A DNA stretch of 64,000 bases from Morella rubra (taxonomy: Eukaryota; Streptophyta; Magnoliopsida; Fagales; Myricaceae). The notes below the pieces were generated by a model, which was not told where the DNA came from, ran no database searches, and saw only the letters and a program-made list of their open reading frames with translations. Positions 51,807 through 62,495 of this stretch are shown here, piece after piece (position 1 is the stretch's first letter; each line of letters opens with the position of its first letter). Location: positions 35,787,610 through 35,851,609 of the forward strand of contig CM025851.1 in assembly GCA_003952965.2 (NCBI GenBank), written 5' to 3'. The translations under genes and the position numbers were made by a program.

Positions 51807-53205
51807 AAAGCATATGCCCAGCCTTTAAATAGAACAAGAGATCGCATCTAATGGAACCGGGGAGACAATATTGGACAAACGTACCTCAAAGCCATGACTG
51901 AAGCAAGATGATCTAATTGATACCAAATTCTATAGGTATAGGTCGAGAGTCTCCAATTTTTGCGTGTAAAGGCTGGAGAAAATTAAGACGATGAATTAGT
52001 AACAACTGCAGTATCAGAGACTACTTCTGGCGAATGGAGATTCCTCTCTCAGTGAATGTTAATGCAGTTTCAACGATAGCGACAAAAGCCAAAGGTCCAC
52101 AAAGTAATGCCGATACATTGCCAGAAATATAATATAAGAATGTTCTGCATCCAACAGTGTTGAAAAGTTGATGAGGGGCCAAAACATAGACAGGTCCCCT
52201 CAGGAATCAACTCGCCTATATCAATTCAAATTTCCAAGGTTGGAAGTGGAGTTGATGAACAAATTGGACATGTGGAGCCTCCAACTGGGGTGGAAGACAC
52301 GTGAGAGGTTGAAAGAATTGATGCCACCATTGTCACCCGCACCAATTTCTCTCTTATCCCCTCTCTTGGGTCGTGGCATGTTGTTGTTAAAAGCTGCCTC
52401 GGGCCTGTAAGGCTTTCCAAAACAACGGGCTTTAGCATTCAACGGGGGCTCTTTGTTGGTACTGTAGTTCGGATGCCGAGTGAAATCAACTCGTTACTCG
52501 AGGAAAAGTTTTGAGAGGCAAGTAGCCTTTTTTGAGGCTTCATGTTGAGCCAGGTCCAGGACTGACTCAGTCTTGGGCTCTACTGCCCCACATATATAAT
52601 AAATTTTTTGTCCATTTTGTTCGCGGACAAAGCTGAATTGTTTAACTCACCCGGCCTTGGGGGAAATGCCCAAGTCTTCAATTGAATTGGTTTTCTCGTT
52701 GCGCAATCCTGATGTAAATCTGTCTGGGCTTTAAATTAACACAAAACCCACACTCATCCTTTCATCGGCCAGCCCGAACGGCCGAACTCCCCTGTACCCA
52801 AGATCTGAATTTAACTGAACACAAATACGTACGTTCAGTTCATGAGATTACGGGATCCCAGCCATATGATCCCCTCTCTCCATGGTATGCTCCGGATACA
52901 GCCGAACTGACACCACTGCTTAGCTTGTTGGGCGGCTTTAGATCTTGGCTAGCTGGAAGTTCCCCCTGATTTCTGGAGCGTAGGTTGGATTCATCCATCC
53001 TGGGTGTATCAGGGTTCAGAGACCCCTTAACTGTGCACTCGTTGAGTTGATTAGGGAGAACTTCTATTGCCTGTATAAGAAAAGATCTTATTAGCTTTTG
53101 GTGTTGTTTGCTGGTTTTTATGGAGTCATGATCACCTTTTGGTCTTAATCAGTGCTTCCGCAATACTTTGTTAAATACATACGAAGTGACATTTTCTTTT
53201 GAGCA

Positions 53206-55155
53206 TTATCAGAACAGAGAGCTAATTGAAAGCGAGAAAAACAATGAACTTTGTCGTTTGATTGAGAGCGTCACAGACTCACATGCTGAATAGTGAATTG
53301 CAATGCTCAAATTTACCAGATCAATCCGCCGAAAAGTCATGGCTCTCCGAGGTGCTTATAGTATATATGTGTATGTGACACCCTATTGTAGTAATGTACC
53401 CTTTTGAATTATATATACTATTTAGCTTTCAGTTTTTTCATCTGCATGACTTTCCTGAGATTAATCCAGCAGCCGGCGTCTTTGATGGGTTTAAAAGATC
53501 TCTGTTCCATTTCCAAACCTAGCAAAGTTTTTATCAAGGATGCGATATGGGGATCGAAGGCAGCCGATTATTGGCTACTGATCAGCCGAAGTCATAAAGT
53601 TCGTTAAAGAAAAGTAAAACGAATATCCAAGGGATTCTTTTGATCAGGATGCACCTCATGTGTGCGATTCATATTTGACATGTATGGCCGTTAAAAGAGA
53701 TGACTTTGATTGACTATGGAGATAAAATATTTGTGTCCAGCCATTTATGATCGCTACTAGGGCCGGCGCAAATACGCCTCCTAGCTCTTTTTTTTTTTAA
53801 AAAAAAAGGTTGTAAAGTAGGAGTTAGCGAGAGAGAGAGAGAGCAATCAGTGAAGCCCGAGCTTTGCTCTCATCTTGACAGCTGGCTATACATGCATTTT
53901 TGCTGCCAGATTGACTGCTCTCGGTGTCTCTCTCTCTCTCTCTCATTCATATCCTCTTTACGTCTTTTTTCTTAAATCGACATCCGTCTCCCTCGAAGCG
54001 CAATAAATCTCTCGCTCTGTATGCCATGCATGTTAGGCTGCTAATTATTAAAGGCTGTCTCTATACGCTACACATGTTAGGCTGTTAAAGCTGCAAGCGA
54101 GGCTGCACCGAGACTACGGTAACTCAGTCAATTTTCGAGATTCTCCAATAATGGATGAGGAATCACGTCCAATCCAATGCAAATCCATTAACGTACGATA
54201 TATTCCTTGGGTTAATTTTAGTGAGCAAAATTATCTATACATACATTGAACTTCCTTGCAGGACATCACTTTATGGACAATGACTCAAGGATAAGGCCAT
54301 TCCTCTCATGGTGCCTGAGTTTAATCCAGAGGACCATAGCTCTACTGAGGTTGTCGAACAGTCATAACGGATTGACGTACTCTATCGCCCTAAGCGAGGA
54401 ATTGTGATGTCAAGTGATGATTGCATCAGCCGATCGATCGATTTTCATTAGACTGCATTAAATGGTGTCCAATATTGTGGGTTTGTAATATTAGGTAGAA
54501 GCAAAGCGTCTACTAACTTTTTTAGCCATATTGTCTGGGGCACGACAGGAGAAGAAAGATTGGTCACCGATGACACAAAAGGCACAGGGCCATCAACCCA
54601 CCCTCCCACACACACACAAAAGAACAACATAATTGACCAGGAAATGAAAAGCATAGGGCAGGTCATCAATGGTGGTTGTCTGTCACTCTATTGTCCTTCG
54701 ACCACAAGATCAAGTTGGTCGGGAAGTAATTGTCCGCGAGAATGACCGGACACTTGAACGGAACAAGAAGTACTGGGTTCACTGTGTCCTGACCTCTGAA
54801 GTTTGAACATGGGTTGGCCCATTACTGTTTCTCAAATTGGAAAAAAAAAAAAAAAAGGAAAAGGAAAATGAGTGCCTCCACGCGTGTTTTGCATTTATAG
54901 TTGGGAGAACACGCAGAGTATAAATGCAAATGAATGTAGGTGACGGACTTTAAGGTCCTACGCTCTCTATTTGTACTTTGTATATATCCATCCACCGGTG
55001 GAGCTCTAGGCATTGGATAATTACTGCCAACCGTAGAGAGACTATTTCTTTTCGATAAACGAGGAAAATAAAAATCTAGAGATGTACTGCCAGTTCTAGG
55101 GTGTCCCTTTTACTACCGGACAGGTGTGCTCAAACCGCATGCTACTGAGTCTCTC
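53206..55155. other. Unit B-specific insertion, about 1.95 kb
   Basis: Unit A passes directly from the equivalent of 53205 to the equivalent of 55158, so this stretch was either gained in B or lost from A. It includes CT/GA microsatellites near 53829-53843 and 53925-53944. ORFs are short and resemble nothing I know. I could not find terminal repeats that would name it as a transposon. Confidence 0.5.
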
Positions 55156-55858
55156 AAAAGACTACTTTGGGTGTTATACCCCCCCACCCAAAAAGAAAGT
55201 CTAAGTTTAGGTGTCCTATTTATCAAGGGAGCTATGTCCTACTATTTAGGTCCCTTAAAAGGTAGTCATGAATTCATTTCTTATGCAGTTTTTTACTCGA
55301 ATAAGGTGAGCATCTAATTTGGAAAGATGAATTTCATCGTTAAGTGGAGATTACTGCAGGGCCTGTACTGCCCCAAAAATTTAGAAGATATCCATTTTTT
55401 AAATAATTATAGGATTTTTTAAAATTTTTAAAATTTAAAATTAAATATATTTTTTAATACTATTTAAAAATAAATATAACCCGTATACTAATAAAATTAA
55501 TATCATCTAAAAATTTTCAAAACACAGAAAATTCTTAAAATAAAAGTTAACCGAACAACTTCTTATATAGGTAACAAATTTTCTCATGTAATTATTCAAA
55601 CACGAAATCAGAGAGTACCCTCTTGCATGCTCCAATGAATGAACACCAAACAAAGAAGCTTTAATAATGGGAGACAAAAGGCAGAACGGACAGCGGAGAC
55701 AAAAGAATAAGCAATCTTGGCCTCTCACTTTACTTTCCATGGGCAGTCTTTGACAACACAAAGAAGGCCATCTTTCGATTCTATGCAAATCTGAGAGACA
55801 AAATATTCACACAATCTGCCAAACATATTTACTTTTAACATTTTTTTTTTTTAGAAAA

Positions 55859-57268
55859 TTAATTAAAAAAAAAAAAAAAAATAAATTGCGAATTTTCAGG
55901 AATTGCTGAGGTTGGGCGGCCAGCCATGCCGTGAGAACCGAGCCTCGACCCTTCGCTGTCAAACTCCAGCAAAAAGCCTTGTTGCATTAGGTTCCCTATC
56001 ACCGAGAATCCCGTTTCCGACTTGACGGGTTGTATCGCCAAGCATTTGACTCCGTCCGCCGCTTCGATGAAGTAGTTCCTTGGCGGCGGCGAGAACAACG
56101 AGTTACCTACGAGTTTGAAACTCAGTTTCGGCAGTCTCGGTCTCAGCAAACCGGACACGTTCAAGCAGAGGTCGAATCCCAGTGACTGTGAGGGCACAGC
56201 CGTAATCGGTAACCTCCTCACTTGCCGTTTAACCGCCTCTAAAACTTGAAGGTAAGCCGGCTCGGCCAGGAAGGTCAGAGTGGTCCCAGAGTCCACAACA
56301 GTGCCGCCATTACCCAACTCGTTAATCGACCAGACTGAGGGGTCGATCGGCAACTTTTCATGGTTCACAGAGACGGTCTGGATCCCAATGTAGTAAAATG
56401 AGGGGTTCAGAGGATTCGTCTGCAAGGGAGTGAAGCTCATTTTCGAGGTTTTACGAACGACGTCGTTCCCGATCGACAAAAAGCTCGTTGGGGGTGGAGA
56501 TATGGTGTAGTCCCGGAGGCAGTACGAGAACTTGTTACCAAATCGACGGCCCAATTGCGAGGAGAACGAAATGGGTCCTCTGCCCAGACCCATGACCCCA
56601 TGAGCCCCATTGAAGCTTGCGCCGGTAACACTTGGCCCCGATATCCGAAATCCGCACCCGAAGGCCACGTTCTTCAGCCTGGCTTCTCTTCCGGAGCTGG
56701 TCTGCAATGTCGTGGTTTCTTTAGAGAAGAAGCCGCTGGTAACGGATCCGTCTATGTAGGAGTACTCGTAGAGACAGGGAGTGTGAACACGGCGCGTGCG
56801 GTTACAGTGAGAATGCGGCGGGTTGGGGACGAGTCGGCAGGACGAGTCAAAGCAATGGTGGAGGGAGAAGGTGGAGGATTGACGCGCGAGGAAAGCAGTG
56901 GCGCGGGTGTTGGAGCAGTTGGTTTTGCAGGCGGAGCACTTGACCCAGACGAGATCGCTGCCGGTGTCGGCGACGAGAAGGAGGGTTTGGGGAGGGGTGC
57001 CAAAGCGTAGGGACACGAAGTACTGGCCGGAGCCCGAGGAGGCGCCGGAGACTACTGGGGACTTGATGGTTTCGCTGTTGTGGAGGACGGAGAGGCGGTA
57101 GGCGTCGTACGAAAGAACTTCGGTAGGGGAAGCGAATGGGTTGTTGCGAAGCAACGGTAGTTTCAAGTACTCCGTGGTGGTTGTGTTTTGGGAGCGGCAG
57201 AGATCTGTGAAGGTGAAGAGGAGGAGGGGGAGGACTAGGAGGGCGTAGAGTGGGGACATCGACACCAT
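55859..57268 (-). CDS. Aspartic protease, nepenthesin-type, copy B, altered C-terminus
   Basis: An intronless frame of 469 codons, closely similar to copy A. The signal peptide, DTGS (LVADTGSDLVWVKC), Cys-rich insert, DSGT (VVDSGTTLTFLAEP) and the loop missing from copy A (RRLPITAVPSQSLGFDLC) are present. The flap reads YSYIDGS instead of the usual YGDGS. Near the end, after EFDSEGSRLG, one base fewer than in copy A shifts the frame: the FSRRGCAQP ending is replaced by about 26 unrelated residues that run through an A-rich tract and finish in a run of Phe. The last Cys of the family is thereby lost, which could impair folding. The core enzyme is intact, so it may be expressed but is suspect. 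A TATA-like sequence lies about 90 bp upstream (57353-57362). Confidence 0.8.
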   Translation of the reverse strand: MVSMSPLYALLVLPLLLFTFTDLCRSQNTTTTEYLKLPLLRNNPFASPTEVLSYDAYRLSVLHNSETIKSPVVSGASSGSGQYFVSLRFGTPPQTLLLVADTGSDLVWVKCSACKTNCSNTRATAFLARQSSTFSLHHCFDSSCRLVPNPPHSHCNRTRRVHTPCLYEYSYIDGSVTSGFFSKETTTLQTSSGREARLKNVAFGCGFRISGPSVTGASFNGAHGVMGLGRGPISFSSQLGRRFGNKFSYCLRDYTISPPPTSFLSIGNDVVRKTSKMSFTPLQTNPLNPSFYYIGIQTVSVNHEKLPIDPSVWSINELGNGGTVVDSGTTLTFLAEPAYLQVLEAVKRQVRRLPITAVPSQSLGFDLCLNVSGLLRPRLPKLSFKLVGNSLFSPPPRNYFIEAADGVKCLAIQPVKSETGFSVIGNLMQQGFLLEFDSEGSRLGSHGMAGRPTSAIPENSQFIFFFFFN

Positions 57269-57830
57269 TGTTTTGTGTTGTGTGTGTGGAAGAGAGACAG
57301 AGAGACAGAAGGAGCCAATAAGTGCAAAAGAGATAGAAAGCTGGAAAGGCCGTAGTATATAAAACGCATGTGGTGGGTTTTTTGTGTTTCTCGTTTTATG
57401 ACTATTTCTGTACGGATCTTTTGCGTTTGGTTAGTGGTTACCACTCCAAAGAGAAAGTGCACTCTGGGAGGGAAAAGGTGCTGACCTGGGGACACTGTTT
57501 TGCAGGTCCTGTGGAGTCTTTTAATATAAGTTCAAAGCTTTGCATTAGATATGATCAGTATCCAATGATTCCGTTGCGCCCACTAATTCCTTGCCACATA
57601 TGTGATATGCCATAAAATATAAAGATATGAATTTGGTGCACATGAGGCGACAAAACTTATTGGTTTTACTTTTTAGTGTCATGTTCTGTAATTGTCGTTT
57701 ACTTCCAAAGAGATAAAAAATATCTCAACTGGTTCTTGTCCGTAGTGAAGGTTCGCCCCAGCCCAACCACACGACAATTGGGCTTTTGTGATCACTGTCG
57801 GCCAGCTTCAATAAAGTAGGCTCAATGTAG

Positions 57831-58017
57831 GAGGCGTTTGTTTGTTTAATTTTTTGAGCTTAAAAGTTTTACCGTATTAAATATATTTTATAAATTTAAA
57901 TAAATTTTATATTTTTATAATATTTTTATATTTTTATAAATTTCAATAAATTTTAACATTCAAACTATTCTTAAAATTTTAAAAATATTCTTTAAAATTT
58001 TGATAAACAAATGTCTC
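57831..58017. mobile_element. AT-rich inverted-repeat element in unit B
   Basis: The left end GGCGTTTGTTTGTTTAATTT pairs with the right end AAAATTTTGATAAACAAATG, and the interior is nearly all A and T. It is absent at the equivalent place in unit A, and about 75-80 bp shorter in unit C (62393-62495). Confidence 0.65.
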
Positions 58018-59515
58018 TATTGTCTGTTTGTGCTGCATGATTGGTACTCTAGGTCTAAATAGCTAAGATTTTATAGAATTTCCGGCGGCAGTGAAGACTG
58101 TTACTACGGGAATTTTTTTGACTTTCAGCAAATTGAAACGAATATTCCAGTTAGCCTGCCCCCATGCTCATATCTGCAACCATATGACTGATCGGACAGA
58201 TGAATCCAGTTTTGAATATAGATCTCACCGACTCGCAGTCAACAGCAATGAGACGATTAACAGCATGTGCTATTTCAGGCATCTTCCCCATGGCTAGCTC
58301 TAAAATGTTTAGATTTTTTTCTTTTATTTTTTAAAGCTAAATGACAGGAAGAAGTATGGGAGTAGATCAGGGAAGCACGTGATTGGAGAGACAGGTTTAA
58401 GGAGGGGATTTAGCTCATACATTTATATCAAAAGGGGGGAAAAGATATTGGATCTAGATTTACAGAAAACACAAAAATGCAAAGACGTTGAATGCGTATA
58501 TCCAAATATATAGAAAAATAATGCATGTAGGACTGATCATCTCGTGCAGTCTTTGTTCGAAGTTGAATTATTGATCAGTTTGTGGTGGTGAATAATTAAC
58601 CTCAACGGAGTAAACTAGTACTTGATCTTATATATTCATGCCTGAATCGAGTTAATTTCAAGTGTCACATGCAATTAAGTCATGTCTATTAATTGTCTAT
58701 ATTCAACCAATCATACCCAGGATTTAATTGTCTCACTCACTCTGGACACTGTCGGGAATTCACCAAAATTTATGCATTGATCGTTGCCTGGTTGGTGACA
58801 CTTAATGTTGCGAGAGAGGGCAAACCCTAGCGTCCAAATTACCTCGTTTCGGCAATGATTTTTGCTCTTTAATGGAATTTCGTTTGAAAAAACTTCACCG
58901 AATTATTCCCGATAGATAAACATTGGAGAGATATCTAGATAGACAAACTGTGAAAGCTGCTTTTCACATCTTAACTTCACTGTGACACAACAACAGCAAT
59001 ATACGAGGGTTTCTAAATGATACTGCGCATGCTTTTCATGACTCTGTAATCTTGCCGGATCTCTTATAACTTTTCCTCAAATCTCGGGCAAGCCGACAAG
59101 GTTGTATATGTTATTTGGCCGTGAACATGCAACGCTTCATATCTGTAGGAATTAAGTCCTCTGAGAAATGAAGAAATTCTTTTTCAAACTTCATATGGAT
59201 ACACTATTTTCCACAAGCAGAATACACACAAATTGAAAATAGCTATGAGTTTTCCATTATAAGTGAGGGTAGTAATAAATTTACAAGTTTATGTTCACTT
59301 TCTTAATTTTTTTTTTTTTAAAAAATCCTTTCCATGAGTGTACGTATCTCTCTCTTTTTTCTTTTGCTCTGTAATATTGAAGATACAATATTTTATAGCA
59401 ATGCTCCTTGCCTTATACAGTTGGCACCTCCCAGTTTTAAGGATGAACAGCATCGTTATGTTTCAGTAACATTCCTTAGGAGGGCTAATCTGGCTGGATG
59501 ACACGAAAATTAATC

Positions 59516-60895
59516 GGCAGAAAGAAAACTAGCATCGTAAAATCCCCAAAAAAGCAAATACCAAAGAGAAGAGAGTTTAATTCAAGAAGACTCTTCTCAG
59601 AGACTTAGAAAAAAAAAAAGACTCTTCTAAGAGTCTCCTTCTCCAATTCCAATTTATTTATACACTCTTCCCGCTTATATATTAGTGTTTTTCGGTTTTT
59701 TTCCCCCCTTCAACGGGAATAGGTATCTGGACGAGATTGTTCCGAAAGGACAAGCATCCAATATCCATCTCTCATCTAGCCCATTTCCGAGTTTTCAATC
59801 TTAATTAGGTAGCCGCAGGCCTTGAGATAGTAGCTTGTACCTTCCTCTTGTTTAACAGCCGCAACTTTCACAGTTGGATCCGCTCATTTACTGGAAATCC
59901 TGGCATTACCGATAGCTACCGTTCCTCTTTTCTTTAAATTCGTGTCGTGGATGTTAATCGACTTCCCAAACAAATCAAGTTCTGAAAGAGTAGTGGTCCT
60001 TGTCCTAATACTGCTAGCCTTGGATGAGGAGGAAGATATTTCTACGTAGTGAACAGTGTGCTTACACATAAATCAACTGAAAGAGATGGATAACCTGCAT
60101 CTTTCATTGCCGTTAGATTCAAAATGACATTGAAGTACTGGTATGAGGAAAAGCATGAAGGATAGGTTGGACCTCTGACTCTGGGTAATTCAGTCAAAAG
60201 AACAAGAAGACTTTATTCCATTCAGCGATGCACAGCTATTTCTATTTTCACGAAAGATTTCGATTGGCCCAGGTGAAGGTTCAATGAAGACATATTATGT
60301 CCTCGATGCTCCTGAGGACTATACTGGGGATGTTGGATTATGAACCGATATGTCTCCTTGCAAAAGGCGTAGAGGTTATCTACTAGAAAAGAGAAAATCG
60401 CACGAACTTCTTTTTCAGCGAAAGCACGCTATTCGATGACGTATTTGTATCAATTAAACTGTATTTACCTAGAGCAGGACACGGCAAAACCAACACATTA
60501 ATTAGGCTCAACATCCACGTACCATATATCCTTGGCTACTCACGTCAGTTATACCTAACTATTTGTAGACGACAGAAGAAAGTTTAGAGATAAACAGTAG
60601 AAGATGCAGATGACTCAGAGAAGAAAAATGAAGGTTTGGTCGCCCATCAAAGAATTCCGTGAACTTGGACGTTTCATTTTGTACATGGCTGTTCATTAAT
60701 CATATAATTGTTCTCTCTCACTTCGAGAGGTGGACGTGTCTATCCTCATTAAGCTTCACATCTTTCGAGCTCCGCGTGAAAAGAGCACTGTCAAGCTCCC
60801 GACCAGCACCCACGTGAAGTGCCTTCCTCCTGAGTTAATCAGTGCGTATCTCCCCACTTTAACAGCTTCAATGACGGAGTAAACTAGTGTTTTGA
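59516..60895. other. End of unit B, between the last block shared with unit C and the unit C junction
   Basis: The equivalent of this stretch in unit C would lie beyond the window. An open plus-strand stretch at 60179-60343 has no initiating ATG at its start and reads DFIPFSDAQLFLF, then ISIGPGEGSMKTYYVLDAPE, ending at a stop; it looks protein-like but I do not recognise it. A 61-codon minus-strand ORF at 59884-60069 is likewise unassigned. These may be remnants of a captured gene. Confidence 0.4.
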
Positions 60896-61823
60896 CGACC
60901 AGACTGAGGGGTCGATCGGCAACTTTTCATGGTTCACAGAGACGGTCTGGATCCCAATGTAGTAAAATGAGGGGTTCAGAGGATTCGTCTGCAAGGGAGT
61001 GAAGCTCATTTTCGAGGTTTTACGAACGACGTCGTTCCCGATCGACAAAAAGCTCGTTGGGGGTGGAGATATGGTGTAGTCCCGGAGGCAGTACGAGAAC
61101 TTGTTACCAAATCGACGGCCCAATTGCGAGGAGAACGAAATGGGTCCTCTGCCCATTAGCCCCATTGAAGCTTGCGCCGGTAACACTTGGCCCCGATATC
61201 CGAAATCCGCACCCGAAGGCCACGTTCTTCAGCCTGGCTTCTCTTCCGGAGCTGGTCTGCAATGTCGTGGTTTCTTTAGAGAAGAAGCCGCTGGTAACGG
61301 ATCCGTCTATGTAGGAGTACTCGTAGAGACAGGGAGTGTGAACACGGCGCGTGCGGTTACAGTGAGAATGCGGCGGGTTGGGGACGAGTCGGCAGGACGA
61401 GTCAAAGCAATGGTGGAGGGAGAAGGTGGAGGATTGACGCGCGAGGAAAGCAGTGGCGCGGGTGTTGGAGCAGTTGGTTTTGCAGGCGGAGCACTTGACC
61501 CAGACGAGATCGCTGCCGGTGTCGGCGACGAGAAGGAGGGTTTGGGGAGGGGTGCCAAAGCGTAGGGACACGAAGTACTGGCCGGAGCCCGAGGAGGCGC
61601 CGGAGACTACTGGGGACTTGATGGTTTCGCTGTTGTGGAGGACGGAGAGGCGGTAGGCGTCGTACGAAAGAACTTCGGTAGGGGAAGCGAATGGGTTGTT
61701 GCGAAGCAACGGTAGTTTCAAGTACTCCGTGGTGGTTGTGTTTTGGGAGCGGCAGAGATCTGTGAAGGTGAAGAGGAGGAGGGGGAGGACTAGGAGGGCG
61801 TAGAGTGGGGACATCGACACCAT
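60896..61823 (-). pseudogene. Aspartic protease copy C, truncated and frameshifted
   Basis: The sequence matches 56327-57268 of copy B almost base for base, beginning at the equivalent start codon (61823). A 14-bp deletion near 61153 shifts the frame just before the GRGPISF motif. The gene is then cut at the unit boundary at 60896, shortly after the PIDPSVW motif, so the second catalytic DSGT half is absent. It keeps the promoter and signal peptide of copy B, and could be transcribed, but cannot make an active protease. Confidence 0.9.
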
Positions 61824-62392
61824 TGTTTTGTGTTGTGTGTGTGTGAAGAGAGACAGAGAGACAGAAGGAGCCAATAAGTGCAAAAGAGATAGAAAGCTGG
61901 AAAGGCCGTAGTATATAAAACGCATGTGGTGGGTTTTTTGTGTTTCTCGTTTTATGACTATTTCTGTACGGATCTTTTGCGTTTGGTTAGTGGTTACCAC
62001 TCCAAAGAGAAAGTGCACTCTGGGAGGGAAAAGGTGCTGACCTGGGGACACTGTTTTGCAGGTCCTGTGGAGTCTTTTAATATAAGTTCAAAGCTTTGCA
62101 TTAGATATGATCAGTATCCAATGATTCCGTTGCGCCCACTAATTCCTTGCCACATATGTGATATGCCATAAAATATAAAGATATGAATTTGGTGCACATG
62201 AGGCGACAAAACTTATTGGTTTTACTTTTTAGTGTCATGTTCTGTAATTGTCGTTTACTTCCAAAGAGATAAAAAATATCTCAACTGGTTCTTGTCCGTA
62301 GTGAAGGTTCGCCCCAGCCCAACCACACGACAATTGGGCTTTTGTGATCACTGTCGGCCAGCTTCAATAAAGTAGGCTCAATGTAGGAGGCG

Positions 62393-62495
62393 TTTGTTTG
62401 TTTAATTTTTTGAGCCTATCACCTCATCAATAAATTTTAACATTCAAAATTCTTAAAATTTTAAAAATATCTTTAAAATTTTGATAAACAAATGT
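62393..62495. mobile_element. Internally deleted AT-rich element in unit C
   Basis: It keeps both ends of the 57831-58017 element (GCGTTTGTTTGTTTAATTTT and TTTTGATAAACAAATGTCTC), but the middle is replaced by the short phrase CTATCACCTCATC. Confidence 0.6.

Larger units (their letters stand above)
51807..60895. repeat. Unit B of the tandem segmental duplication
   Basis: It starts where the unit A beginning recurs (AGAACAAGAGATCGCATCTA near 51832) and ends at 60895, where unit C begins inside the protease gene. Relative to unit A it carries extra segments at about 52675-53024 (350 bp), 53206-55155 (about 1.95 kb), 55389-55565 (AT-rich) and 57831-58017 (inverted-repeat element). From 59069 to 60895 it has no match in unit A. 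Confidence 0.85.
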
